From: JBDKTH01 sp964558295
GTDB lineage: Bacteria > Planctomycetota > Planctomycetia > Pirellulales > Thermoguttaceae
Length of the DNA stretch: 32,682 nucleotides
Direction: 5' to 3'
NCBI GenBank assembly: GCA_964558295.1
Contig: CAZLDQ010000044.1
Coordinates: forward strand, 1 to 32,682
The translations under genes were made by a program, and so were the position numbers. Positions 25,186-32,682 of this stretch are shown one piece after another; within the stretch, counting starts at the first letter, position 1, and the number at the start of each line of letters is the position of its first letter. The notes under the pieces are model-generated. The model saw only the letters and a list, made by a program, of their open reading frames with translations. It was not told the origin of the DNA and did no database searches.

Positions 25186-26547
25186 TTACGCCAACTGAAA
25201 CTCGGGCAACGTCACAACCGCGTGGGCCACGCGACGCAACCGCTGCGTGGTATCGCCGTCGACGCTTGCCACTTGCTGCAAACGTGCAACGACCTCCGGA
25301 CTCACATCGCCCTGAACGAACAGATCGAGCAGCCAGTGCCCAGCCGATTCCAGGTCGCCACGGCCATGCTTCTTGGCGAGGCTTGCAGGATTCAGCGCGT
25401 CGCCGTAGGGTTCTGTGCCGGCCAGCAGGGCTTGGGCCAGATTCATGCGTCCAAGAAGCGTGGCACGATTGATCCATGTTCGGCCACCTTCCCAACCATG
25501 GACGGTGGGTGGATTCCCAAGGTTTTGTCCGAGTGAGGCCAGATGGTCCCCCAGCGGAGCCGTGGGGATCAACCCTTCCAGTCCCCGGGCAATGCCGAGG
25601 GCGAACTCCACTGGGCTCTTGACCCGCTGACGATAGGCCATGGGGGAAAAGAAGAGATTGGAGCGAAGGATCGTCTCGACCAATCGCCCGAGGTCGTAAT
25701 CCTTGGCAAACGATTCGGCCAAGGGGGCAAGCAGCGGTTCGCTCGGCGGTTCCGACTCAGAGATCAGCCAGCGGTAGAGTCTCGCAATGATCCGTCTCGC
25801 CACGCCCGGCTGTTGGAGCACGATTCGCACGATGTCCGGCCCTTTCCAGTTGCCTTTTTCTCCGAGGACCTTCTTGGGGCCCAAATCATGTTCGCGATCG
25901 ACGAAGCGATACTCGCCGTGGAGCACAAATTGTCCGGTGAACGCCCGGGCCGTTTCGCGCACCTCTTCCGGAGAGCACGAGCCTTCGCCCAACGTGAAGG
26001 GGCCTAGCACGGTCTGAGCAAAATGCTCGCTGGGCATCCCACGGCGATTGGCGGCCGCGCGGAACGCCACCAATACGGCCGGCTCGCGGGTGAGGGCGTC
26101 CAGCAGCACGTCGAAGCGGCCCAAGGCTTGGCTGCGGAGTAGGCGCAGGTAGCGGTCCATCAATTGGCCGTTTTCGACTGTGGCACTACGAACGGCGAAA
26201 TGCCCATGCCAGAAGAGGGTCATTTTCTCCTGAAGCGGAAAAGGCGTCTGGAGCATTCGCCGCAGCCACCAGGCACGTGACGCCTCGGCTGAGGCCGACT
26301 TTGCGGCGGCTGTTGCGAAGGCATCGAACGTGCGATTGAACTGCGCCACGTCGGCCTCCGGCTTGAGCAACCGATCGATGGTGCGTTGCGGGCCGTCGCC
26401 GAGAGCCTGTTGGAGTTGTTCCCAGGTGGCACCAAATGCCGCACGCCGGAAGAGATGTCCCGCTTGGCGGATATCCCACGGCTGTGAGGCCGTTGGCTCA
26501 TAGCGTGCCCACGCCCAGGTTGGATCCGTCGGTCGGTTGGGGAACAT
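25186..26547 (-). CDS. DUF1800 domain protein
   Basis: A 453-aa protein of the DUF1800 family, the usual partner of DUF1501. Clear family blocks are HLFRRAAFG at 31-39, AWWLRRML at 92-99, EKMTLFWHGHFA at 107-118, ETARAFTG followed later by GNWKGPDIVRIVLQQP, and ARRIIARLYRWLI. No signal peptide is seen at the N-terminus, unlike the DUF1501 partner. ATG 26547 gives MFPNRPTDP; a TTG four codons upstream (26559) is also in frame. The region before the start has no strong Shine-Dalgarno. It lies 126 bases after the secreted-protein gene and may be read from that gene's promoter or from one of its own, which was not found. Function is unknown, although co-export of the pair has been suggested. Confidence 0.88.
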   Translation of the reverse strand: MFPNRPTDPTWAWARYEPTASQPWDIRQAGHLFRRAAFGATWEQLQQALGDGPQRTIDRLLKPEADVAQFNRTFDAFATAAAKSASAEASRAWWLRRMLQTPFPLQEKMTLFWHGHFAVRSATVENGQLMDRYLRLLRSQALGRFDVLLDALTREPAVLVAFRAAANRRGMPSEHFAQTVLGPFTLGEGSCSPEEVRETARAFTGQFVLHGEYRFVDREHDLGPKKVLGEKGNWKGPDIVRIVLQQPGVARRIIARLYRWLISESEPPSEPLLAPLAESFAKDYDLGRLVETILRSNLFFSPMAYRQRVKSPVEFALGIARGLEGLIPTAPLGDHLASLGQNLGNPPTVHGWEGGRTWINRATLLGRMNLAQALLAGTEPYGDALNPASLAKKHGRGDLESAGHWLLDLFVQGDVSPEVVARLQQVASVDGDTTQRLRRVAHAVVTLPEFQLA

Positions 26548-26606
26548 GGCGGAACCCAAGTGTTAGAGTTGTGTGAGGATGTGCATGGAGGCCCCTCACT
26601 GGATGG

Positions 26607-26632
26607 AGCAACGCGGGGCAAGTCCCGCTGCT
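26607..26632 (-). terminator. Hairpin between the secreted-protein and DUF1800 genes
   Basis: GCGGG at 26613-26617 pairs with CCCGC at 26624-26628 across a 6-base loop, and AGCA at 26607-26610 pairs with TGCT at 26629-26632 across a 2-base bulge. On the minus strand it lies about 40 bases after the stop of the secreted-protein gene. It has no U-tract, so termination is only partly supported. Confidence 0.35.
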
Positions 26633-26673
26633 GGTAGGGATCGTGCGTCTCTCGTTGCCCACGCTTTTGGCCG

Positions 26674-28422
26674 CTACGGCAGATTCAGTTCCAGCTCCAC
26701 GTGGGCTTGCTGTTGGCCGTGCGGGGTGCCGACGCTGAGTCGGGCGCGGCCGAGGTGGCGGATGAGGAACATGAGGAAGTCGAACTCGGTATCCGCCTGC
26801 TCCTGGGTTTTGCCTTTTTCAACCATGTTCTGTCGCACCAGTGCGTTGCGGTTGGTCTGGAGGATCGAGGCTAGGCGGGCGGCGTCGACTTCGATCAGGC
26901 TATGGGTCTGGGCCAGGGCCTTGACTGATTCGTTGGCCTGCCGTTGCAAAGCGTCGATCAGGTCCTTGGCCAATCCTTCCGTGGAGGCGACGACCAGATA
27001 CTCGCCCACGCGGGCCAAGGCGGGACGAAAGTTGAAACGCAGATCGAGATCCGTCTTGTCCTGCTCATCGAACGTGGGGAAATAGGCCACGCTGAATCGC
27101 ACGTTTTTGTGGTCGACGCGATCGATAATCAGCCCCGCTTGGGCTTTCTGGCCGCGGGTGACGTTGATCAATCCCACGGCCTTCTGCCACGCCTCTTCGG
27201 CCAGGATGGCAGCCTTCTCGGGATGCCGGAGACGGAAAATCGCCGCGAACGAGGGGAGTTGAATCCGCGGCGTGCCGACGGCCGGATCGTACTTCTGCTC
27301 GGCCATGACGAAACGAATCTCCGGCCGCGTTTGGCCGAGGACTTCTTCGGTCAGGTCGCGCCCGCTGAAAAAGATCCCCATCATGTTTTCGAAAAAGATC
27401 AGCCCCGAGGTTCGCTCGGGGAAGAGGTCGTCTTTGGCCGCGTAGAAACGGTGCAGATCGCGGTAGAAGCTCAGGCCGGCGATCAAGCCCGGAACGTCGA
27501 GGTTGGGGAGTGCTCCTTCGTCCGCTTGGCTGGGAAACGTGAAGGCGGTCAGCGAGCGGCCGTCGGTCGTCTCAGTGTTGGCCGTGGCTTTGAGCGTGAG
27601 GACATGCTTGTCGAGGTCGAGGCCCACGGCCAGCCAATTGGCCTTGCGCATCGTGTCGGTCACGGAAGCAATAAGCAAGGTCGCCACCGGATTCTCGGGG
27701 AGGGCCAGAGCTTTCTGGACCTGGGGGAGTTGCCGGAAGACCTCGAGGTTGACAAATGCCGCCCCGAGGGCCTCGGGCCCGGCAGCCTGTTTGGCCGCTT
27801 GGAACGCCGGCAGTGTGGCCAAGCTCTTGCCGTCCGCTTTTGCCCGCAAATCGAGCGCGGCCTGCAAGAGTGCCGGCCGATTGGCGATCAGGAAGCGATT
27901 GCCGACGATCGCATGGATCTCGTTGCCCCCAAAGGTCCAGGTCGTCACCCCCCGGTGCTCGCTCGCCACGACCCGATTCGGGTGGCCTGCTTTCTTGGCC
28001 TCTCCCTTGGCAACCGCCGTCAGCACCTCATGCAGTTCGCGAAGAAGCGATTCGTCCTTAGCTTCGGTGATCAAAAGCACACCGTTGTCCGGATGGAGGG
28101 AAAGCAGCACACCGCCGTCGAGCAGTCTGTGCAAGGCTACGGGCCAGGAGACGTCGAGCCTTGCTTCGAGGAACGAGATACCGGTGAGTAGTTCGCGCAG
28201 CTTGGTCTCTTTGGACGCCTTCTGGTAGGTTGGCAGCGAGGTGATGCGTTGGAGTACTTGCGGATTCGTCGCCAGATCCAACACGGGCGCGGGACGCAAG
28301 ATTTCCAATGCCAGGGCGGCGTCCTGGGGAACCCAGTGGCTGGCCGACTCGGCCGAGGCCAATTGGGACCATGGCAGGATGGACAGGGCGAGAGTTACGG
28401 CAAGCATCAGGCGGCCAAGCAT
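26674..28422 (-). CDS. Secreted protein of unknown function
   Basis: A 582-aa protein that is not recognised with confidence. The N-terminus is a good Sec signal peptide, MLGRLMLAVTLALSILPWSQ with cleavage expected after LASAES-type residues near 25. The mature part is soluble and rich in A, L, K and E, with repeated alpha/beta-like patches and blocks such as VLLITEAKDESLLRELHE, HAIVGNRFLIANRPALLQAA and YLVVASTEGLAKDLIDALQR. The 'is this tied at the boundary' pattern of short strands suggests a DUF3352-like fold, but this is a guess. The start ATG 28422 has AAGGAG 8 bases ahead and lies under a good promoter. The longer open frame to 28584 lacks these signals. It precedes the DUF1800/DUF1501 pair on the same strand. 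Confidence 0.8.
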   Translation of the reverse strand: MLGRLMLAVTLALSILPWSQLASAESASHWVPQDAALALEILRPAPVLDLATNPQVLQRITSLPTYQKASKETKLRELLTGISFLEARLDVSWPVALHRLLDGGVLLSLHPDNGVLLITEAKDESLLRELHEVLTAVAKGEAKKAGHPNRVVASEHRGVTTWTFGGNEIHAIVGNRFLIANRPALLQAALDLRAKADGKSLATLPAFQAAKQAAGPEALGAAFVNLEVFRQLPQVQKALALPENPVATLLIASVTDTMRKANWLAVGLDLDKHVLTLKATANTETTDGRSLTAFTFPSQADEGALPNLDVPGLIAGLSFYRDLHRFYAAKDDLFPERTSGLIFFENMMGIFFSGRDLTEEVLGQTRPEIRFVMAEQKYDPAVGTPRIQLPSFAAIFRLRHPEKAAILAEEAWQKAVGLINVTRGQKAQAGLIIDRVDHKNVRFSVAYFPTFDEQDKTDLDLRFNFRPALARVGEYLVVASTEGLAKDLIDALQRQANESVKALAQTHSLIEVDAARLASILQTNRNALVRQNMVEKGKTQEQADTEFDFLMFLIRHLGRARLSVGTPHGQQQAHVELELNLP

Positions 28423-28534
28423 CTGATTTCTCCTTTCCCACACGTCAAGCGCCGAGATGGTCTTTCGGTTGCGTCTGAAGGCTATTCGCCCGTCTCGGAC
28501 GAATCTTGGGGAGTAAGGCAAAGAATCAAGGCCA

Positions 28535-28563
28535 ATAATAACAGACGTGATTGGCGTAAACAA
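28535..28563 (-). promoter_or_regulatory. Sigma70-type promoter of the secreted-protein gene
   Basis: On the minus strand TTGTTT (28563-28558) is separated by exactly 17 bases from TATTAT (28540-28535). Both boxes match the sigma70 consensus at four or more positions. Transcription would begin near 28528, about 105 bases before the start codon at 28422, which has a strong AAGGAG site. Confidence 0.6.
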
Positions 28564-28997
28564 GAGGCCGGACGTCTTGGGCACGTGAATCGTTCAACGA
28601 GAGGGGCGAAAAGCTTACCTGAGTTCAACGCTTTTGGCACTGCTCCTCGAAGTGCTCCGAAATGGGTAGGCAGGTGGAAGACGAAGAAACTCTATCGACA
28701 ACAGGTGCCTTCCTCTTTCTCTATCTTCGCTAATCGGAATGGCGTGCACACGTTCTCTGATGAAAGAGGTCGCGGCGATGTCTGCCAAAACGAGACGCGG
28801 CGAGTGTCTGCCTCTCTTCGGACCCTCGCTAACACCTGAAAGGACTGGTAGTCATAACCCACAAAGGGCAAGCTTCTTCGAGACGCCTAGCAGAGACGGA
28901 CGCTGTGCGGCCTTCAGGAGTTCCCTTAACTCTCTAGGGGCAAATGCCCTAAACCCGCCATTTCGACAAAAACCTTCTCACCTCTTGTCTGGCCCCA

Positions 28998-29027
28998 TTG
29001 CGACCTCACACGGGAGTGTGATATGGT
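28998..29027 (+). promoter_or_regulatory. Candidate promoter of the sensor kinase gene, with an inverted repeat in the spacer
   Basis: TTGCGA at 28998-29003 and TATGGT at 29022-29027 are 18 bases apart. The spacer is occupied almost wholly by the perfect inverted repeat TCACACGGGAGTGTGA (29006-29021). The repeat is placed where a regulator would block or aid polymerase. The gene's GTG start at 29117 would follow an 80-90 base leader. Confidence 0.45.
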
Positions 29028-29116
29028 CTATAGTTTTTAGGGGACGAAGGGAGGTTCGGGCCAGAGAACGTCAAGGTGACGTGAGCCGTATACAAGATGG
29101 GCAAGGGGAAGCTGCG

Positions 29117-31339
29117 GTGGAACGCAAACCGGTCATCAGAGCGATAACAGACACTCGCGGTCCCGGTCCGCCAGGGACGCTTGAGGAAGCTCTGCTTCAA
29201 ACGCTCGCCGACACGGAATACGCGGCGCAGTGCAAGCTTCTCGAAACGTTCTTTGCGCATGCAGTCGGACCGTTAGTGCTTCTGGACCGCGAGTTCAATT
29301 TCCTCTGGGTCAACGAGGCCTATGCTAAGGCGTGTCGGCGGGATGTTTCTGAGTTTCCTGGGAGGAATCATTTCGACCTCTATCCGTCGCAAGCCCGGGC
29401 CATTTTCCAACAGGTCGTCGAGACGAAGACGCCCTATCAGACCCAGGCACGGCCGTTTACGTTTCCCGATCATCCGGAGTGGGGCGTGACCTACTGGGAT
29501 TGGACACTCGTTCCGATCTTGGATGCTCACGGCGAAGTGCGGCTTCTGGTCCTTTCCCTGGAAGACGTGACGCAGCGGATGCATGCCGAGCTTTCCACCA
29601 AGGCCACCAATCGGCTTCTGAAGTTGTTTGTCCGCTGGCCGATGCGGAAGGACTATCTGGATGCCGTCGCCGATTTGTTGCGTGACGTCACCGGTTGCAG
29701 CCACGTCGGGCTCCGCCTGCGGCACTCGTCCGACGCGATTCCGTACGTGGCGACGATTGGCTTCGACAAGGAGTTTCTCCAGTCGGAAGACTGGCTCCAG
29801 CTTGGCCGGGACGATTGCGTCTGTACGCGAATCATCGCCGGTCGGCCAGTGCCTGAGGACCTGCCCGGGCTGACGCCTGCCGGCTCGTTTTGCTGCAATG
29901 ATACGGCCCAGTTTTTCCAAAACCTCTGTGAGCAGGGCCAACGGGCGTTCCGCAGTGTCTGCATCCAGCGAGGCTACACCTCGGTGGCGGTCATTCCGAT
30001 CCGCCATCACGAATCGATCCTAGGGGCCATTCATCTGGCTGACGAACGCCCGGGGATGCTTTCGCCTTATGTGGTGGAGTTTCTCGAATCGGTGGCGCCG
30101 CTTGTCGGCGACGCGATTCATCGCTTTGATTTGGAAGATGCCCTGCGAACCAGCGGCGAAGAACTTCGCGAGCTCAATCTGGCCCTGGAACGGCGTGCCG
30201 AGCAATTGCGGGCCATGGCTTCGGAATTGACCTTGGCTGAACAGCGCGAGCGGCGGCGTTTGGCGCAGGTTCTCCACGACCATCTCCAACAGCTCCTCGT
30301 GGCGGCGAAGATCAAGATTGGCATCCTTCGCCGCCGGCGGGGAGATGCGGAATTGGGGCAATCGCTGTTACAGATCGACGAACTGCTGAGCGAATCGATC
30401 CGCTCCTCGCGGTCGCTGACCGTCGATCTCAGTCCGCCGATCCTCTACGATGCCGGATTGCGCCCGGCCTTCGAATGGCTGGCCCGCCAAATGCGGGACA
30501 AATACGGCTTGGTGGTCGAACTAACGACAAGTGGCGAGCTTCCTCCGCTCGGCGAAGACACGCGGATTCTGGTGTTCCAGGCGGTACGCGAGTTGTTGTT
30601 CAATGTCGTCAAGCATGCGGGGGTTCCACGGGCCCTTCTGTCGCTGGAAGTCAACGCTGACGGTGTTCAAGTTGTCGTAGCGGATGCCGGTGTAGGATTC
30701 GATCCGGCAACGCTGAACGCTGAGCCCTCCATGGGCGGCCTGGGGCTATTTAGCGTGCGCGAACGGCTGGAGGTCCTAGGCGGCCGGCTGGTGATCGACA
30801 CGAGCCCTGGCCAGGGGACTCGCGCGGTAGTCTGCGTGCCTCGGCATGACGGGGACATGTCCCCACGCAAGGCTGCACGGGCGGGTCTTACCGAAGACAA
30901 TGTGCCGGGTCTTGCTGTGGCCGGCGGCCAGTCTTCTTCGTTCCAGAAGCCTCGCAAGATCCGTGTGCTGTTGGCCGACGACCACAAAATTCTCCGCCAA
31001 GGATTGGCCGGACTGCTGATGGAAGAGCCCGACATCGAGGTAGTCGGCGAGGCGGGCAATGGCTTGGAGGCGGTCGCCTTGGCCATGCAGACTCAGCCTG
31101 ACGTTGTTCTGATGGACGTGACCCTTCCTGAGGTCGATGGAATTCAGGCCACCAAACGGATCATTGCGGAGTTGCCTCAGGTTCGTGTCATCGGTCTCTC
31201 GATGCACGAAGAAAAGGACTTGGCCGCAGCGATGCGAGCCGCGGGCGCCGTGGCCTATCTCTCCAAAGGCGGGTCGTCCAACCTGTTGATCGCCACGATC
31301 CGCAACGTGGTTGCCCCTGCTCCGCCGCCGACTGCTTGA
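29117..31339 (+). CDS. Hybrid sensor histidine kinase with C-terminal receiver domain
   Basis: A 740-aa soluble two-component protein. Domains in order: PAS about 45-160 (GPLVLLDREFNFLWVNEAYA), GAF about 180-345, a HisKA_3-type dimerisation domain with LHDHLQQ and phospho-acceptor His387, a HATPase domain with RELLFNVVKHA (Asn496) and DAGVGFD, and a receiver domain with LLADDHK and LMDVTLPEVDG (Asp667). Kinases of this class (NarX/DegS type) normally phosphorylate NarL-type receivers. Here such a receiver is fused at the C-terminus but without the HTH DNA-binding domain, so it must relay to another protein. No membrane span is visible. GTG 29117 is preferred because AAGGGGA lies 7 bases ahead; the frame is open back to an ATG at 28739, but that part looks non-coding. 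Confidence 0.88.
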   Translation: MERKPVIRAITDTRGPGPPGTLEEALLQTLADTEYAAQCKLLETFFAHAVGPLVLLDREFNFLWVNEAYAKACRRDVSEFPGRNHFDLYPSQARAIFQQVVETKTPYQTQARPFTFPDHPEWGVTYWDWTLVPILDAHGEVRLLVLSLEDVTQRMHAELSTKATNRLLKLFVRWPMRKDYLDAVADLLRDVTGCSHVGLRLRHSSDAIPYVATIGFDKEFLQSEDWLQLGRDDCVCTRIIAGRPVPEDLPGLTPAGSFCCNDTAQFFQNLCEQGQRAFRSVCIQRGYTSVAVIPIRHHESILGAIHLADERPGMLSPYVVEFLESVAPLVGDAIHRFDLEDALRTSGEELRELNLALERRAEQLRAMASELTLAEQRERRRLAQVLHDHLQQLLVAAKIKIGILRRRRGDAELGQSLLQIDELLSESIRSSRSLTVDLSPPILYDAGLRPAFEWLARQMRDKYGLVVELTTSGELPPLGEDTRILVFQAVRELLFNVVKHAGVPRALLSLEVNADGVQVVVADAGVGFDPATLNAEPSMGGLGLFSVRERLEVLGGRLVIDTSPGQGTRAVVCVPRHDGDMSPRKAARAGLTEDNVPGLAVAGGQSSSFQKPRKIRVLLADDHKILRQGLAGLLMEEPDIEVVGEAGNGLEAVALAMQTQPDVVLMDVTLPEVDGIQATKRIIAELPQVRVIGLSMHEEKDLAAAMRAAGAVAYLSKGGSSNLLIATIRNVVAPAPPPTA

Positions 31340-31406
31340 GTTCCGCTTCCTGCCCCTTTGCTTCGGCCATCCCTTGCAACCATGTCGTGAGGGGAACAAC
31401 GGAAAG

Positions 31407-31451
31407 GGGAGGGGAGTTGCCATGGACCGGCTATTTGGCAACTTCCCTCCC
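31407..31451. terminator. Strong hairpin between two converging genes
   Basis: GGGAGGGGAGTTGCCA (31407-31422) is complementary over 16 positions to TGGCAACTTCCCTCCC (31436-31451), with a single G-T wobble in the plus-strand RNA and a 13-base loop. It lies 68 bases after the kinase stop and 42 bases before the end of the converging enolase-family gene, so it may terminate both. The stem is GC-rich and lacks a U-tract. Confidence 0.55.
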
Positions 31452-31455
31452 ACGA

Positions 31456-31474
31456 CCTCTCCGGGAGGGAGAGG
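31456..31474. repeat. Second short hairpin next to the terminator
   Basis: CCTCTCC (31456-31462) pairs exactly with GGAGAGG (31468-31474) across a 5-base loop. It starts 5 bases after the larger hairpin. Paired GC-rich stems of this sort can be dispersed repetitive palindromes; only one copy is seen in the window. Confidence 0.45.
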
Positions 31475-31492
31475 AACAGACTGCGCGAAGGT

Positions 31493-32682
31493 TTACCGGC
31501 CGCCGACGTTCGGATACCACTCGGGGTTTCGCGGGTCTTCATGGAAGCGGGCGTAGTAGTCGCCGTGCTCCTCGTAATACTTTTCGTAGCGAGCCATCTT
31601 CTCTTCGTCCAACTCGACGCCCAAGCCTGGTCCCTCGGGAACGCGGATCGCGCCGTCCACATAAGGCAGCTTGCCGCCGACAATGATGTCGTCTTCCAGG
31701 TAGTGGTAATGGGCGTCGCCGGCCATGTGCATCTGGGGGATCGACGAGGCGGTATGGATCATCGCTGCCAGTTCTACGCCGAACTCAGCCCCGGAATGCA
31801 TCGCCACGCCGAGATTAAACGTTCGGCAGACGGCGGCCAAGTCTTTCACCCCACGAGGGCCTTCCCAGTAGTGGAGATCCGTGAGGATGATGTCGATCGA
31901 GTTCATGTGGATCGCCGGGCCCAGGTCGTCGAACTTGTTGGGATACATGTTCGTGGCCAGCGGGATTCGGACCTGTTCACGAACCGCACGCATCCCTTCG
32001 AGCCCCCAGGCCGGGTCCTCGAAGTACTGCTCGTCCAGGTCTTCCACTGCCCGGCCCACGCGCCCGGCGGGCGCGACCGACCATGTGGCGTTGGGCTCGA
32101 TCCGGAGTCCGAAGTCGTCGCCCAATCGCTGGCGGCAGAGCTTCAACACGCGCGCTTCTTCCATCGGATCCATCACGCCGGCCTTGAGCTTCATCGAGTT
32201 GACGCCGAGTGTGTGGTGCAATTCTTCGCAGAGGTCGGCCATGTCTTCCGCCCGGGTGTCGTCGCCGCCACCGGGTCGGTCGTAACGCCAGAAGAGATAG
32301 GCGATCATCGGGACGGCGTCGCGGACCTTGCCGCCCAACAACGCGTGCATCGGCACATTGCAGGCCTTGCCTTGGATATCGAGACAGGCCATCTCGATCG
32401 CCCCATAGAGCCGGGAGTTGGACAGGTAATAGATGCTCCGCAGCGTCTTCATCTTGATCACTTCCAGTTGGAAGGGATCCTGGCCGATGATCCGCGGTTT
32501 GAGCTTCAATAGCGCGCCGCGTTGGTCACCCCCGCCCACTTCGCCGAGACCGACGATTCCTTCGTCGGTGAACAACTCCAGCACGGTGCGCATGAGGTAA
32601 CCCGGATGAACGCCCGTGTTATGCCGTAGCATGCCCTGGGTGGGAATGGCCACCGTGCGGACACGCATGTCAACGATTTTCA
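31493..32682 (-). CDS. Enolase-superfamily dehydratase, glucarate dehydratase-like (5' end cut by one base)
   Basis: A mandelate racemase/muconate lactonising enzyme relative, about 396 aa if complete. Counting from the ATG at 32668, the K-x-K base motif is MKLKAGV (K160, K162). Metal ligands are E191 in RIEPN, E217 in FEDP and N240 in ATNM. The Asn as third ligand, with TDLHYW (D264) and MHSGAEFGVELA (H291), is the glucarate dehydratase subgroup pattern. It would dehydrate a sugar acid, using magnesium; the exact acid is unknown. The frame continues upstream as TGAAAATCGTTGAC to the window edge, giving MKIVDMRV if the missing base is A, a typical superfamily start. So the gene probably begins one base outside the window. 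It converges on the kinase gene. Confidence 0.88.
   Translation of the reverse strand, partial: KIVDMRVRTVAIPTQGMLRHNTGVHPGYLMRTVLELFTDEGIVGLGEVGGGDQRGALLKLKPRIIGQDPFQLEVIKMKTLRSIYYLSNSRLYGAIEMACLDIQGKACNVPMHALLGGKVRDAVPMIAYLFWRYDRPGGGDDTRAEDMADLCEELHHTLGVNSMKLKAGVMDPMEEARVLKLCRQRLGDDFGLRIEPNATWSVAPAGRVGRAVEDLDEQYFEDPAWGLEGMRAVREQVRIPLATNMYPNKFDDLGPAIHMNSIDIILTDLHYWEGPRGVKDLAAVCRTFNLGVAMHSGAEFGVELAAMIHTASSIPQMHMAGDAHYHYLEDDIIVGGKLPYVDGAIRVPEGPGLGVELDEEKMARYEKYYEEHGDYYARFHEDPRNPEWYPNVGGR

Larger units (their letters stand above)
28423..29116. other. 694-bp divergent control region between the secreted-protein and sensor-kinase genes
   Basis: It holds the minus-strand promoter at 28535-28563 and the plus-strand promoter with operator-like repeat near 28998-29027. 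An open plus-strand frame from 28739 runs into the kinase gene, but its translation looks like non-coding sequence, without hydrophobic or domain-like character. AAAAGC at 28609-28614 and GCTTTT at 28630-28635 form a small inverted repeat 15 bases apart. No other gene was seen. Confidence 0.5.

Noticed and set aside
25163..25495. Longer start of the DUF1501 protein
   Set aside because: It would lie inside the DUF1800 gene and would bury the Tat signal that begins at 25162.
26944..28191. 415-residue plus-strand open frame opposite the secreted-protein gene
   Set aside because: It is antisense to a gene with a signal peptide, ribosome binding site and promoter. Its product is rich in G, R, Q and E with no recognisable domain, as expected for a shadow frame in GC-rich DNA.
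28739..29116. N-terminal extension of the sensor kinase from ATG 28739
   Set aside because: The translated extension has no domain-like or hydrophobic pattern, crosses a likely promoter, and lacks a ribosome binding site. GTG 29117 has a well-spaced AAGGGGA.

Overview
The window looks like one end of a contig from a bacterium of the phylum Planctomycetota, probably with a GC-rich genome. The main clue is the adjacent pair of DUF1800 and Tat-exported DUF1501 genes, which is abundant in planctomycetes. The style of the polysaccharide genes agrees: a long polymerase/ligase with a TPR tail, heparinase-like proteins, CapK/PaaK-like adenylate-forming enzymes and a two-domain oxidoreductase. The phylum call is an inference from gene content and not from a marker gene. 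No tRNA, rRNA, CRISPR array, transposase or phage gene was seen.

Region 1 (about 189-23547, all on the minus strand, so transcribed from high to low coordinates) is a cell-surface or extracellular polysaccharide locus of about 23 kb. In transcription order it encodes: a WecA/MraY-type sugar-1-phosphate transferase that would start the lipid-linked repeat unit; a GT4 glycosyltransferase; a PaaK/CapK-like enzyme; a second GT4; a methyltransferase with an N-terminal zinc-ribbon; a Wzx-type flippase; a heparinase II/III-like protein; a small hydrophobic reading frame that appears split by a frameshift; a third GT4; a GT2; a DUF362 protein; a second PaaK/CapK-like enzyme; a fused dehydrogenase/Gfo-Idh-MocA oxidoreductase; a second heparinase-like protein; a UDP-GlcNAc 2-epimerase; and a Wzy/WaaL-like polymerase or ligase with a TPR tail. 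Several neighbours overlap by 4 bases or lie a few bases apart, so translation is probably coupled. Initiation, transfer, flipping and polymerisation are all present, which fits a Wzx/Wzy-type pathway. No Wza-like export pore, Wzc-like co-polymerase or ABC exporter is in the window. The 2-epimerase suggests UDP-ManNAc is a precursor. The paired heparinase-like and PaaK-like proteins suggest that the polymer is acidic or acylated, but its structure cannot be read from the sequence.

Region 2 (23548-28563) is a separate minus-strand set: a secreted protein of unknown function with a good sigma70-type promoter and ribosome binding site, then the DUF1800 and DUF1501 pair. Hairpins lie after the first and last of these genes.

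Region 3 (28998-32682) holds a plus-strand hybrid sensor kinase (PAS, GAF, HisKA_3-type kinase, receiver) with a plausible promoter that contains a perfect inverted repeat. It converges on an enolase-superfamily gene of the glucarate-dehydratase type, whose start codon is cut by the right edge of the window. A strong 16-bp hairpin separates the two.

The window begins with a run of 52 C residues, most likely a sequencing or assembly artefact.
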